DNA from: Phoronis australis
Lineage: Eukaryota > Phoronida > Phoronidae
NCBI GenBank assembly: GCA_002633005.1
Contig: NMRA01000098.1
Span: forward strand, 559,435-619,434
Direction of reading: 5' to 3'
DNA: 60,000 bases
A program made the position numbers and the translations under genes. The stretch's first letter is position 1; each line of letters starts with the position of its first letter. The notes beneath the pieces were generated by a model, which saw only the letters and a program-made list of their open reading frames with translations, was not told the origin of the DNA and searched no databases. Shown here in pieces: positions 1-11,743 of the stretch.

Positions 1-395
1 TGGTTAACTTGTAGATGAGGTCCTACATAACCTTAAATTCTTGAGAACATCTTGTTTTTAAGTACCAGCGTGTGCAAAGAGCTATTCATTCTTGTAAAGT
101 TTGCAAAGAGGACGATTTACCTCGGAATGTTTAACAGTGTAATGCTGGTTTTTTAAATTGATGCTGTCTCTGAAAGTATCACATTCATTAAAAAACAGAA
201 AACATAAGAATATCTTGGATGTCAAGATGGGGGCCCCCGACCTCAGTTTCAAAGGGCAGTGATCGAAGTTAAGTGTTCCTTTCACTGATGGAGCATGGGT
301 TTATAGCAGAAGCTTACCAAAGTGTCAGGTGTGACTTAAGCACATTCACAATCCCATATACTTGACATTAAGTTTGATGATTCTTGCCTTGCTAG

Positions 396-570
396 GCACC
401 CCATGCCGAAACACTACCGCATCAATTTGGAAGTTTATGAAAAGAGAACGTCTCAGATTAAGACGATCACGTGTAACGGGAATGACATGACTGGAGTCAA
501 GTGTCCAGATTACTACACAAATGGTGACAAGTTCTCATACCGTTCTCTCAATGAAAAGTGCTCCCGCTCC
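396..570 (+). CDS. Penultimate coding exon of an unrecognised + strand gene
   Basis: An internal exon bounded by a pyrimidine-rich acceptor (CCTTGCTAG) and a consensus donor (GTAAGT at 571). It takes in one base to finish a codon and leaves in phase 0. It encodes about 58 residues with no stop, including motifs HYRINLEVYEK and KCPDYYTNGDKFSYRSLNEKC. Cysteines are spaced as in a small disulphide-bonded extracellular module. The following exon at 650 is in the compatible phase. I do not recognise the family. Upstream exons lie outside the window or in the first 395 bases, where I see none. Confidence 0.6.
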
Positions 571-649
571 GTAAGTATAATGAAGTCGCTTGTTTGGTGT
601 ATTGTGCTTCATGCAGCAAGTCCAGCTATTAAAGTTGCTGTTAATTAAG

Positions 650-730
650 GTTGAGATTGAGATACGGTTGGACCATGTGGATCTCGCTGTCGGAGGTCGC
701 ACCAAGGCTGCTAGTGTGTCAAGTTCATGA
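650..730 (+). CDS. Terminal coding exon of the same unrecognised gene
   Basis: It follows an acceptor ending TTAATTAAG and reads in phase 0 from the exon ending at 570. It gives 26 residues beginning VEIEIRLDHVDLAVGG and ending VSSS, then TGA at 728-730. Alternating hydrophobic and charged residues in VEIEIRL suggest a beta strand. A GTATGT donor-like site lies just after the stop (732), so an alternative transcript that splices onward is possible. A poly(A) signal 270 bases downstream supports this as the gene end. Confidence 0.5.
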   Translation, partial: VEIEIRLDHVDLAVGGRTKAASVSSS

Positions 731-996
731 GGTATGTGATTGCCAATAGCCAAAACTATGCCTTCTGCCCACCTAAACAATTACCAGTTTTTAGCAAAGT
801 GCAAAGGTCACATATGGGTCAATTACTAGTGTTTCGACTTAAACAAGACTATTCTCGCTATATCAGCAATTTTTTCCTACTGAACTGACTTGACTTGGCA
901 GCCTTCTCAGATCTCCATAACCTTATACTAGCGTGATTACTATGTTCTTTTTCAGGAATATAACTCGACTGTGAAGCCATGTCATGACATGTCTAC

Positions 997-1002
997 AATA
1001 AA
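997..1002 (+). terminator. Poly(A) signal AATAAA for the gene ending at 730
   Basis: A canonical AATAAA hexamer 267 bases after the stop codon, with a T/G-rich stretch (TGTTTGTTTGTTC) just after it, as expected for cleavage and polyadenylation. Confidence 0.45.
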
Positions 1003-2045
1003 CAATGTTTGTTTGTTCTCTAAGCACTGTACGTTAATTATGAGTAAGTCGGTGGATTTGACCGGAATATACCACTGGCTAATATCATCTTCAAGTGCCA
1101 CTGATATTTGAACATCTGTGTTGCTTTACCCGTTATCACTCCCCCGTGACTGTGATATCACATACCATGCGACATGACACCTGCACTGTAGTATCTCCCC
1201 GTCTGTTATGTGGTACAGCACTCGCTCCAGTCTTATTCCATTTGTTGTTCGATGCACGCGTTGTACAGTTGAACTACCCACTTCTAAAATTCATTAAAAA
1301 TTTTCACAAAGAATTTCAGCACAATTTAAGCCATATGTAGTTTCCTCGACAAATGCTTCTCTATCTGTGCTTTTTATTGGACTTGGGTACAAACTATCCT
1401 TGGTATCTATCTTTGTCCATCATACAAGTCATAGGTGAAACATCGGATACATCAGAAGCATAGCTAATTGATCACCTGAAATGGTTGTATGATCTTAAGC
1501 GCCCTCCAGCTGTTGAGGTAACAACTTCGCTTTCATGCAAATTTGATGGCGATGTGCTGTTCACAGCTCGCTATACCCAAGAAGGGTAGTAATGGTTTTG
1601 AAACCAGGTGGCAGCAGGGGTCATCGCTCTCTTGACCAGTTGATGTTGCTGAGTAACAGTCTCTCCTCTGACGATTGGCATACATGCATCCGCGTACTTC
1701 ATTTGCTCTCTAAATTTGGAACAAGATATTCTAACATTGCTCACTGAAAATGTGCAAAATGACAACAAAGTCAACTGGAACTGCTGTGTTAAAAAGCAAA
1801 ACTACTAAAATCTGAAACAGGTGAGTTGTCCAGAGAACGGAGAAATTTTCACTTGCAATTAAATAGGAAAGTAGAGTAAAAAGAAAAGCTTCGACAAATG
1901 CTATTTGATAAGTTTTGTTGGCCAGTGACAGTTAAGGTAATTTGTTTTACCAGTCTGGTAGTGGTTGGTATGGATGTGCTGTCAACATAGTTGGGAATTT
2001 TGCTCTTTCAGTATTCTTTCTGTGGGAAACTTTGCCTTCGCTCCA
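1003..2045. other. Non-coding stretch, nothing recognised
   Basis: No exon with convincing splice borders and no repeat family shared with the rest of the window was found here. Short open frames at 1095-1340 (+) and 1571-1774 (-) lack recognisable motifs. Confidence 0.4.
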
Positions 2046-2148
2046 CCCATTATATGGAAAAGAATCCCGGTTTTAGTTTTCTAAGTGAGCTAAATAAGAG
2101 AGCAAATGTAAATGTGCTGCTGCTGCTGGGTTACATATAGAATCTTAA

Positions 2149-3649
2149 AGGAGAATGCCACTCGATTTAATTAGTCTTTTTTACCTTCTTAATCGGTCTA
2201 TTTCCACATCACCTCAGATACGGTCGATCATACCTCGCCGAGAGGTGTCACATTAACCTGTGAGCAAAAAGATGAGAAACTACGCAGTGATGTCAGTGGT
2301 TCTTCTGCAGAGTGAGTGCCGCTATATGGTTTGGTATGTTGTTCCCTCTTGTGCAAACTTGAAGGTGCAAGGAAAGCGGGTTTAACATTTTTTCGATTTC
2401 CTCGAGGACTCGCAATGCTTCAGAAGTGGCTTGCAGCAGTGAAGAATGAAAAGTACACCATTAATACCAAGGCCGTAAAACATCTCCGTGTCTGTGGCCG
2501 GCATTTCGTCGACAATGATTTCACTGACAGTTGCTGGCTTACCAAACAGCTCATGCCAGGATAGAGAAAATGACTGAGGCTGAAGTCAGGTGCTGTGCCT
2601 AGCGTGTTTGTGTTCGGCAGGCAGGAGACAAAGAAATGCGGATGAGTTGTTGATCAGTTTTTGATTATGGAGAATTGTTGCTGGCCAGGAAAACATAAAC
2701 AATTGCAATTAATTCAAAGCATGAGAACATAACGTTTTATGTAACCTATTTGAGGACTTACTTGTCGTCAGGCTGACTGTTTGGTCCTCTGGGTGTAGCA
2801 TGTTTTTGCCAGCACTTTTTCCTAGCACACGTCTGTTTAGATGCAGTGCAAAAAATCAGGATGGTCCGTGAAACTCATCTGCGCTCAGTCTCCAAGAAGG
2901 CGTTACCCTTGCAGAATTTCATGGCAGCAAAGGCAAGCGTCTGAGTCATTTCCAATATTGTGCAGTTAGCGCACTGACGCCATGACAAGTCATTCAAACG
3001 GTTTTCAGAATTATCCATGTTCCATTGTCTGGGCACGTTCACGGTACCTCTCTAGTATTTATGGATAAGTGTATTCCGGTTCTAACTCATAGCCTGTGAA
3101 ACCCTTACGATCAACCTGGGAAGTCTTCGTCAGATGATCTCTCGTCTAAGTCAGATTGTGAGTTGACATGCTGACGTTTATTATTGTATGTTCTGTTTCA
3201 AAGTGAATTATTCTCACTCCAAATCAATGCTTATATAAAACTGAAACAAAGTTTTTCTCATGAGATACAATTTGAAATGCCTTTGGAGTGTTCGTGAGTG
3301 CAAATGTTTTGAGAAGCCAGCAATGAATAAATAACCGCGTTACCAGCTTTAGATGCAATAAAACTAATTGACGATTGTTCAAGAACTGAATGTATTTGTA
3401 AGGGTTTTACATCGAATTTTGATGACTTATTGATGTAAATCGATGAATTCAAGCGATAGCTGAGACCAGTAAACATGTAGTGAACTGCTGAACAGACTAC
3501 GTTTGAACCTGTGACGTCATTGGTTAATTTCAACACCTCTGTCTGCCGTCGGGTGTCAGGTAACAATAACTGTACTACTTGTTGTTATCTAGTGGAACTT
3601 CTCGATCGAAATTGATACAAAATAGGTTGTTTTTGGGTGGCATTCTCCT
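2149..3649 (+). mobile_element. Kolobok-like DNA transposon, THAP domain, TTAA target duplication
   Basis: The ends AGGAGAATGCCAC (2149) and GTGGCATTCTCCT (to 3649) are inverted copies and are flanked by TTAA on both sides (2145-2148 and 3650-3653). Inside is a decayed THAP zinc-binding domain (2300-2615). TTAA target duplications plus a THAP-bearing transposase are characteristic of the Kolobok superfamily; P elements also use THAP but make 8-bp duplications. No catalytic transposase domain was recognised in the remaining kilobase, so this is a non-autonomous or decayed copy. A related copy without a clear right end lies at 33369. Confidence 0.7.
2303..2615 (+). pseudogene. Decayed THAP zinc-finger domain (transposon-borne)
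   Basis: The THAP signature C-x(2-4)-C ... W ... C-x2-H ... AVP is spread over different frames. VVPSC is near 2335. The main piece (2316-2564) has GLTFFRFPR, then QKWLAAVKNEKYT, then RVCGRHFVDNDF (the C-x2-H pair). LKSGAVPSVF, the AVPTIF-type end motif, is at about 2580-2610 after a stop. At least two frameshifts or stops break it, so it cannot make an intact domain. THAP domains bind DNA and, in Kolobok and P-type transposases, direct end recognition. Confidence 0.7.
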
Positions 3650-3792
3650 TTAATACCCACTATGTGAAAAAGAACCCTGGATTTAGTTTTCTAAATGAGC
3701 TGATGTGCTAAAGAGCAAAATGTGCTGCTGCCGCTGCTGCTGCTGCTGGGTTATGTACAGACTCTTAATACCCATATACACTGGAGTTCAGA

Positions 3793-4019
3793 GGCTTGTT
3801 CCTAGAAACTGACTTAAATTCAGTTTTTTGTTAAGTCTAAAATTTGTCTCAACTTCCAAACTTTGAAACTTCCACATCCAGTAAGTTAGTCAAAATTAAG
3901 ACAAAATTTAAGTCAAACTAAGATCACTTTCTTGGAATGGACTTGAAACAAGTTTATGTATCTTAAAATTGGCTGAAATTTAAGATTTGTCATAGCTAAG
4001 TCAGTTTTCTTGAAACGGC
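3793..4019. mobile_element. Short palindromic-ended MITE, copy 1
   Basis: A 227-bp unit flanked by TTCAGA on both sides (3787-3792 and 4020-4025), which reads as a target-site duplication. Its interior (GAAACTGACTTAAATTCAG ... TAAGTCAGTTTTCTTGAAAC) is near-palindromic and matches the copy at 9790-10037 along its length, including the block AACTTTGAAACTTCC-CATCC-GTAAGTTA. It has no coding capacity. The superfamily is not determined. Confidence 0.6.
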
Positions 4020-4025
4020 TTCAGA

Positions 4026-4505
4026 ATCGATATACTTTGAATCGATTTAGCACGATCTTTTCCTGTATACGCTAAAGACTGAATTGGTTTAGGCGCTACG
4101 CCCTCTGCAGGAATAATCCCGTGCATGTGCCCTTCTCACCTTCTTATCAAAACATTCCTTTTATCAATGGCTAGTAACTGGATTCTTTTAATCGAATTTA
4201 CTTGAACTGTTTTTTTAAAGATTTCATTTTTTGGGGAATCCTACCATAGTGGTGTGTAACCAGGTTAAAGCAGAGAATATCAAACATGAATAATACAGAG
4301 AATCCTGTACAAAAGTAAGCACAGGAACTTAGATCTCCACATGCTCAAGTGTACATCACCTCTCCCATCTGAGTCAAATTGGTTTGATTGAGTTTTAAGT
4401 TATTTTGAAGTCACCTCTTCTAAACCACTTGCATTTGCACGCATTTTCTAACCAAAAGCTGATTTTAAATCGATTTAAAGTCTTCTAATGTAGATGGAGT
4501 ATTAA
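4026..4505. repeat. Possible second inverted-repeat element (TCGATTTA arms)
   Basis: TGAATCGATTTAGCACGATC near 4037 and GATTTTAAATCGATTTAAAG near 4460 are roughly inverted, and the block directly abuts the MITE ending at 4019. This may be a further non-autonomous element; only one copy is in the window, so boundaries are uncertain. Confidence 0.25.
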
Positions 4506-7500
4506 GTGTTCTTATGTGCTCTTTAACATAGATTATTTATGTCTGCCATTGTCTGCACTGACCGTTTCAGGACTTTTGGATTAAACAGGATAGTATGCCG
4601 ACCAAAGAGCCAGACATTGACAAGTCTTCAGTACGGTTGCTTAACTGTCCTTACCTATGCTGCGTTTCTTTGGAACGGTCTTTGTTGATTCTTTGAACCT
4701 GTGATACCTGTTTTTTTATTAAGGAACAAGGCAATTTGGAGCTTATGGTCTGGATTGCTATATCCATTGCTATTTTTAAACAGTTTAGTTGTTAAATGCT
4801 TTCACGTTGCAATTGTTTACCACATCTGTTTCAAAATATTTAAACAATATGTTACAAAATAACCATTGGATTTTATGATGTGTAAATTAAAGTTCTTTCC
4901 TTGAAGCACACTTTCTGTACTTTGTTGACTTTAGCAATGCATTTGATGCAGTTAGAGTGAGTTTGCAATGCGGAACATGGAATCCATGACTGTCAAGCAT
5001 CAAGTTACCTCTTGTTATGTTAGATGTGATCTATCCTAATGTAGCTTGCAAGCATGTTGTAGTTCCATGTGAAATATTTATCCTTGCCTTGTCTTTTGTG
5101 TCTGTATCCAGTGAACTAAAATTATTCATTTGATGTCCCGTACCTCAGTACTTTGGTCCTTTTTAAAATTACTTTTTTGAAGTTTGTTTTCTATGGGTGA
5201 TTTTTATCTTGATTTGTAAATTGTTTAATGTTTTTATTAGATTGTGACAATAACATTTTCAAAATTTTCTTTAAGCATTTTGAAAATTTGAATATTTTAA
5301 TGCATTTGATATCTTTTTTACGACTCTAAAAGATCAGTTTTGTTTTCACGCTTTCTTTTGCTTGTTTTTTCTTTTTTATGATTTGGTTGCTTTTCCTAAT
5401 TTCCTTCATTCATTTATTTGTTTGTTCGTTGTTTTCAGGATATATTGCTCTTGTACGGTGTCAAGGTATATAATTCTATTTAGGTATCCGTGCCTGGCGT
5501 TTGGTTGACATATGCATATTTTACCATGTAAATTAATGCTCGTGGGCATACCATATTAATTTCCCCAGCACTTACCCCTGCAGATCTTGTCGCCTGGCTT
5601 GCGTTTAATATAAAATTCATGTTGGCTTGAAGCGCTGCTAAACAACAAGGGTGCAATGAGTTTATGAGGTACGTTGACTGGGTACGTCTAGCTTCAAAGT
5701 TGTAATGGAAAAAATCATCAAAGGAATACACAGCATTCACAAGTCCCTGAAAGTTCAATTACGGGAGAACGATGAAAGTGTTTGTGACGTAGACTGCTCT
5801 TTCTTATTTGGATTTGTGTCTGAAGAACTCAGAGGTGGGCGTAAAAACATTGTCCCAAATATAAAGAAGATAATATCTCCTTCAATTAGTTGATTTGTGG
5901 TACTTTAAACATTTATAAATTATTTGGTACTCAAACTTCAATGCTAGCTTTTGCAGTCGCTACCAGAAATAAACCATTGCACGTCTGGTTGTTAGCTAGT
6001 GAGCTAGTTAACCCAAAGATGTGGGAATCTCTTGCTTAGAAAAATTGTAGACTGGCTTAGTGTTACATTTATTCTCATTTTTGATAAATCAGACTTAATT
6101 GTTGAGTGGTTTGGTCTCAACATTTACTAGAAATTATGTTGCTTTGCATTTTTTTATGATCAACAAAAATCTTGCTGCTACTGTTCTTCAGACATCTTGG
6201 TTGGCAGCCATATTGCGTTTACCCCATTTGACTCAATGTCCGTTGAAAGATATACGCACTTGGATTGAAGTTATGTGGAATAGAAATTTAGAATTGTTTT
6301 CTTTTGGTTATGAAAAATGAAATAGTAAGAATCTTTTTGTTTTGGGCCTGTATTCAAGGTACGTATTTTAATTGATAGGAATATTGTCAAGTAAAATTTA
6401 CCTCCAACAAAATTACAACTCTATCATGGTGCCACAATCACAAATGCCAGTGTACGTAATGTTTCTAAATATCTGACACGTGCATGGTTCCATATTTTCA
6501 AGGGCTCTATTTAGTCAGTAACAGGCCATGGGTAGTCGCAGTAAGCTTGTTGCAAACTGATGTGTTCTGTGTTACCTGATAACCGCATGTTGACCGCCGG
6601 GATTGATGTTTGTTGTCCCTAACCCCATCTGTTGGTGGGTTTGGTTGTTTTGTTGCTTGAACCTCGTCTCATGTTACCAGTGTTTGTCTGTCTCTATGCC
6701 TATGGACCTTTCATATAGAGTTGTTCCTGGAATCGTATGGTTTATGTAATGCAAAATGACCTTTTTGGAATGCCTGGACTTATGGTCGCAAAAATCAATT
6801 TATTATTTACTGGCAAGAAAATAGAACATTTTGGTGAGTTTAAGTAGTTTAGGGTAGATACTTTTCACGTTAGTACCACATGAAAGCTAGAGGTGTTATG
6901 TTTGTGCTATGGGAATGATTCGGCTTTAATGAAATAGAATGTTTCATTTTCAGAATAGTTGAACAAGCATAGATTACAATTTTGGTACATAGTGAGACAG
7001 ACGAGTGGACTTGTATATCAAGTTTTTAGTGGTCAAGCAAAATTTTAATGTTTTACTTCATTTTAGCATGGTTTGCTGGTAATAGTTATCAAAAAACAAA
7101 ACTTAATTAGTGATTTTTAGCTTTAAAAATGTCATTTTTTAAATACAGTTTTGGCCATTGTTTTGTGCAAAATTAAAAAAAACATGAATTGTAAGTTTAA
7201 CTACATAAATAATTTTACTTTGTTTTGCATAACATTTCATGAAAAATGTGTTGCCATAGCAACAAAGTCGATGACGATGATTAGAGATTGTGGTGTTGTA
7301 GTGCTGAGTGGTTTATGGAAAGTGATTAACAGAATGGTGGCTGTAGGATTTTGTGATGTTTAACATGTGATGGTGTATTTAACGTAGAATAATTACTGTA
7401 CCATGCTCTGCTGGGTTGATGTCTTTCACATCTGGTTTGAGACGTTAAAAAATTGAAGTGAGTAGAAGTGTGCTCCATGACCTGTTTTAACGAGTCACCA

Positions 7501-9553
7501 CGACCTGTTTTAACATGTCACTTTAATCTGGTTGCTAGCACAGTTGGGTGGCATTTGAATGACCCACTACCACTTTGGAAAAGAGATCATGTTTGTTAAC
7601 TAGGTCTTCACTGCTAATACAACTGACCAAAACCGAATGAATTACGCTGAGTAAGAAGGCATTAAAGTTAATGTGCCCATATAGGGGCCTCACTCACTGG
7701 GGTGAAAGGAGGATGTACCTTCCGAGAAAGAAATTTTTTGGTTGAGAGGAAAATCCTCAACCCATGATCACCACCACTCATCAGCAAAGCCTGAAGTAGC
7801 CAAATTGATATTTTGCGTAAATGATTCTAACCTTGGTATGAATTTTTTTATCATTGGAAGGGAATTTTTAGGTCGATGAGGGGAATTTTGTGTGATTTTT
7901 AAATATAGTGGCAATCACAGACCTAGGCCCTTTATAAGGATTATGAATTGGAGATGTGTAACCAATCATAGTATGTTTTAAAGGAAAATTTTGAAATTGG
8001 GGGTGGGGGTTTGGAGGCATCAATTGGGGGTGGGGGTTAGGAGGCATCAATTCGGATGAGTATGGTATTATGCTGACGTTGAACTGTGGTGTGCATGTTT
8101 CTAACCAGCAAATTCAAGGTTATTGGTAAATGGTTTTATTTCTCTTCTACACTCTAGCTGTCTGAATTTTGGTAATGGAAAATAATTCTCATTACTTTAT
8201 AGGCAGGAATGTTTGATTTAAAGGCAGCCCTTGTTTTTCACATCTTACTTAAAGTAAATTACCACCATTGGTCTGTTGGCAAACGTCTAGTACATGCAAC
8301 AGCTAGATTCAAGAAAAATGTTATTGAAGTGACTTTTGCTCATATTCAGCATGGAAGTCAACTGCTCTTTTATTTTTAGTCGGAAGAAACAACACTAGCG
8401 CAACTGAACAGTAGTACCAATAGCGTGCTATGCTTGAGCAAGTCTGCCATGTTGTCGGCCATCTTTAAACAAGAGGTGATGGAAGAGGAGCGAATTTCCT
8501 TCCCAGTCAGAAAGTGTCGAGGTGCCATTTGGAATTGTAATCAATGTCTGGTGCAGGCAGGCTGTTTAGGTAGGTCATAGGTCATGGGAAAAGAAATATT
8601 GGTGCTCGATTGGAGGAATGATATTTTGACAATGCAATTCATCGTAAGTGAATGAATCTGATACTAATTCTGTCTATTGTGCATACACCTATAAAATATA
8701 CCTGTAAGAGTAAAAGCTATGCCAAGAATGTGTCAATAAGAATCTTCGTTAGGGTAGGAATGATGCAAATCTACAACTTCTATACACAGTGTTGGTTTTC
8801 CCAGGGGAGTTTTAGGGATATGGTGTTCATAGCTAATGGGGCTAAGAATGAAAGGGTTTTGCATCTTTCTCCCACGAAAGCCGGTTTGAAAGCAAATAAT
8901 GTTGAAAACAAGCAGTTAAATATACACTTTGCAGTGAATTGGCACAGTTTGCCATTGACTGGAAATTGATGTTTTTGTCACCAGTCAAGGATTGCTTCTG
9001 GCCCGGTCTTCAAGTTTTGTAGTATGGTCTTTAAGTAGCCATATTTTGCTGAAATTGATGCAGTTGTGTTGTCCAATTATCCTTACCGTACTTTGTCAGC
9101 CCTTCGTAAAAAGTTTTAATGTAATTATTGCCATTTTAACTCATATAATAACATACTTCTCAGCAGTCTTGATTGCAGGACATCCTTTTTCTTCAAGCAC
9201 AAAATTCATTCAGTTTCAAAATTGTGGCATTTATGATTAGCAACACCTTAAGTGTTCCATCTTCAGGAAGTCAATGACTAATTACCACTAATATCCACTC
9301 TCCAAATCCCTTGCACAGAGCACAAGGCTTTGGCTTTCATCATTTTTATTTACCCCACCCCTAAGGTCGGTGTCGGCAACATTTGTTCGTAAAACTGTAT
9401 TTCCTGTGAGCCAGTAGGGCTTCGTTTTTGCACAGTACGTATGTCAGAAAGGGACGCATTGTTAAGTTTATAATTTTTGCAGTCATTTTATGTCCCCTAT
9501 ACATCAGCCTAAGAAGGAATGAATTCATAATCCATGTCAGCTCTTCGATTGTG
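4506..9553. other. Long non-coding stretch, no supported gene
   Basis: AT-rich sequence with no exon that I can support. Open frames at 5705-5893, 7151-7363 and 8652-8969 lack motifs, splice borders and partners. A 29-bp unit (GGGGTGGGGGTT-GGAGGCATCAATT) is present twice in tandem at about 8001-8051. Confidence 0.4.
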
Positions 9554-10112
9554 GATTGCATTTTGGGCTTTGAGGGGGTAACTAGTCCTTAAAGTGCCTT
9601 AGAATTTTGGGGATGGTTGTAAATCATGGGTGTAATTCAAACACAGTAGGCCTTTTGAAATTGACATGCAAGGTCAGTGAAAGTAGTTCTTTGTGAACCT
9701 TGCTCTTAACCATGCATCTGTCTCAGTGGGACTGTGTAACTGTACACAGTGGGACTGTGTAACTGTACACAGCTTAACTATAGTCCTGGGGCCCTGTTCC
9801 AACAAACTGACTTAAGTTCATTTTTTACCTAAGCCTAAGATTTGTCTTAATTTCCAATCTTTGAAACTTCCGCATCCGGTAAGTTAATCAAAATTAAGAC
9901 AAATCTTTAATAAAAAAGTGATGTCGAATTTAAGACCTGACTTTCTTGGAAGGGACTAAAACAGATTGGAGTTTTATTTTAAAATCGACTTAAATTTAAG
10001 ATTTGTCTTAGCTAAGTCAACTTTCTTGGAATGGGCCCCTGGCTAAGAAGATGGTTGTTTTATTACCCCCCGTGGATTAGCAAATAGCCAAGCCCAGAAT
10101 GGTGGACAATAG
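9554..10112 (+). repeat. Dispersed repeat family R2, copy 1 (interrupted by a MITE)
   Basis: It is recognised by GTGAAAGTAGTTCTTTGTGAACC, an ACTGTGTAACTGTACACAG segment, and CTAAGAAGATGGTTGTTTTATTACC. The same order of blocks is found at 19985-20150 and 31480-31765. Inside this copy a 22-bp unit (CAGTGGGACTGTGTAACTGTACA) is duplicated at about 9726-9771, and a MITE is inserted at 9790. There is no open reading frame. The class is unknown. Confidence 0.6.
9790..10037. mobile_element. Short palindromic-ended MITE, copy 2, nested in repeat R2
   Basis: A 248-bp unit with inverted ends GGCCCTGTTCC and GGAATGGGCC, flanked by CCTGG (9785-9789 and 10038-10042). The other copies of repeat R2 lack it and run straight through GTCCTGGCTGAG, giving an empty-site comparison. 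It is homologous to 3793-4019. Confidence 0.7.
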
Positions 10113-10684
10113 GTCATTGCTGATCCAGTTTTGTTGTGGATTTTAATTGGGGATTTTGTGAACTGAAATCATATTTACATTTTTAAAATATCTTTACAAC
10201 TGTTTGTAGCTTGTACAGAATGTCCCGCTGGTGATGTTGTTGCTCTTGTTATGTTGCTCGATCATGACTCGGGTTATGCTTACCCTTGTAAAAGGTTCTT
10301 ATAATGAAACCTGCTCTGTTGGTATATATGATCGGCATGGGGCATGGTTGTGGTGAAAGATTGTCAGTTGAAATGGAAATATCGTTGCAATATGAGTTGG
10401 TTTTCGGAAATCCCAGTCTTGATGAATTCAGTAATGTGGTAATTCTATTTTGCACACCAATTCTTACTACCGATCAGAATTTTATTTGGTCAAATATCTG
10501 TAAAAAAATTAAACAGAAAGGCTATTTTACCATTTTATTAGCACAGTTCTTACTGAAATAGCATGAACTTCATATTTACAACTGGTTATGACCTTTTGAC
10601 CATTGAGCTCAATGTCAATCTCTCACCTCACTGCCATGAGCTCTGAGTTTGCTTCATTCCCACTTTTGGCATGTTGATTTCCAG

Positions 10685-10711
10685 ATGATACGACTCGTAC
10701 CGGCTATTCAG
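10685..10711 (+). CDS. Candidate micro-exon of an unassigned + strand gene
   Basis: Twenty-seven bases between a good acceptor (TTGATTTCCAG) and a GTACTG donor. Read with one base carried in, it gives DTTRTGYS and carries one base out, which matches the phase needed by the candidate exon at 10913. The evidence is only splice signals and phase. Confidence 0.22.
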
Positions 10712-10912
10712 GTACTGATACGCAATAGAAATTGAATTTTATTTTTGTTTTTATTTAATTTCCCAACTCTTGAGTGCACGTTTATTTCCTGTTATGATAT
10801 TATATTGTAAAAACCACAAGGTTTAAATTGTGTGAACCTCTCATTAATTTTTATTGTTTTTTTCTGATTTTGTCATTGGGTTTACCAGTCTATCGACTAA
10901 CTTGAATTACAG

Positions 10913-10971
10913 AACTGAGCGCTACCTGTCAGCTGAACGGCTACTTAACATCACCCGCCTTCAGTAACCAA
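10913..10971 (+). CDS. Candidate small exon, weakly CUB-like
   Basis: Acceptor TTGAATTACAG and a weaker donor CAAGTAACC. With one base carried in, the frame reads LSATCQLNGYLTSPAFSNQ and ends in phase 0. The C-x(n)-G-x-L-x-SP-x-F pattern is reminiscent of the start of CUB domains, but the spacing is short and no other CUB strands were found. The other two frames meet stops. Confidence 0.25.
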
Positions 10972-11743
10972 GTAACCTTATGACCCCTCTTTGAACCCAA
11001 ATCAATAAAGGTCGCAGTTGTTTTCTACATGGTTGTATTTCTAAATTTCAAAAAACTGACCTTTTTCAATTTTAGACAATGCATTATTTTGATGGCCAGT
11101 GCGTCTTAGTTTATTATCCCAATCGTTGGTGAAAGCTTCACTTGTCAGCCACGGTTTCCATTCAGCTCATTTTAATTGTTTTCCTTATGCGGAAAATCTA
11201 CAGTTAAATTGCATATTCTGTAAGGGCAGGTAATTCGAGGAAAACATTTGTCTTTTTTCCGTGCAGGAAATTAGCTAGATTGAAATGTTTTTTGATGCGA
11301 TGTAACCATGGGCCTTGGTAAAGATGAAATGATTTGCCTGTTTTATTATACTTTTTTCAGAAGGCGACTCAAACTTCACCAAGTTTCACGTGTATAAGTG
11401 CTTAATATATTTCAGTCATGTTGTATGCTTTGCCGGCCATAAAGGCACCCATGCTTATAAATAGCTATCTCGGATCTTCATGTTTTCTCATTTTAAAAAT
11501 AGACCTTTATTCATTAACGTCGTCAAGCAAGTGTATAGTCGCCCATAGTTACTGCAAAAATTTGGTTTGGAAATACAACATTGACCTGTGTTGACCTGCG
11601 ACCATTCCTCCTCGTCACAACTGGCTGCTAGTTTCTGTAATCCGAGTTAATAACTAGATAAATGTGCGACAAGGCACGCATGTTTGTCTCGTGCAGTTTT
11701 CTGTGTTAACGCAATCCTTCTTCTACCCTATACTGTAATCTAG

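Larger units (their letters stand above)
2046..3770 (+). repeat. About 100-bp tandem repeat split by a Kolobok-like element
   Basis: The block beginning ACCCATTATATGGAAAAGAA at about 2046-2144 is repeated, diverged, at about 3654-3770 (ACCCACTATGTGAAAAAGAA). Both copies carry a TGCTGC trinucleotide run and end GGGTTACATA/GGGTTATGTA then CTTAA. A 1.5 kb transposon sits exactly between them at a TTAA. The simplest reading is a pre-existing tandem duplication whose junction was the target site. Confidence 0.6.

Noticed and set aside
3258-3566. 102-codon minus-strand open frame inside the Kolobok-like element
   Set aside because: I considered a transposase remnant, but it shows no DDE-type or other transposase motif and is antisense to the THAP domain.
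2149-3649. P-element assignment for the THAP-bearing element
   Set aside because: P elements leave 8-bp duplications; the borders here are TTAA, which fits Kolobok.
5705-5893. 62-codon open frame with an Asp/Cys stretch (ESVCDVDCSFLF)
   Set aside because: No acceptor or donor at its edges that links it to another exon; no family recognised.
8652-8969. 105-codon plus-strand open frame
   Set aside because: Composition resembles translated AT-rich non-coding DNA and no domain or exon border supports it.
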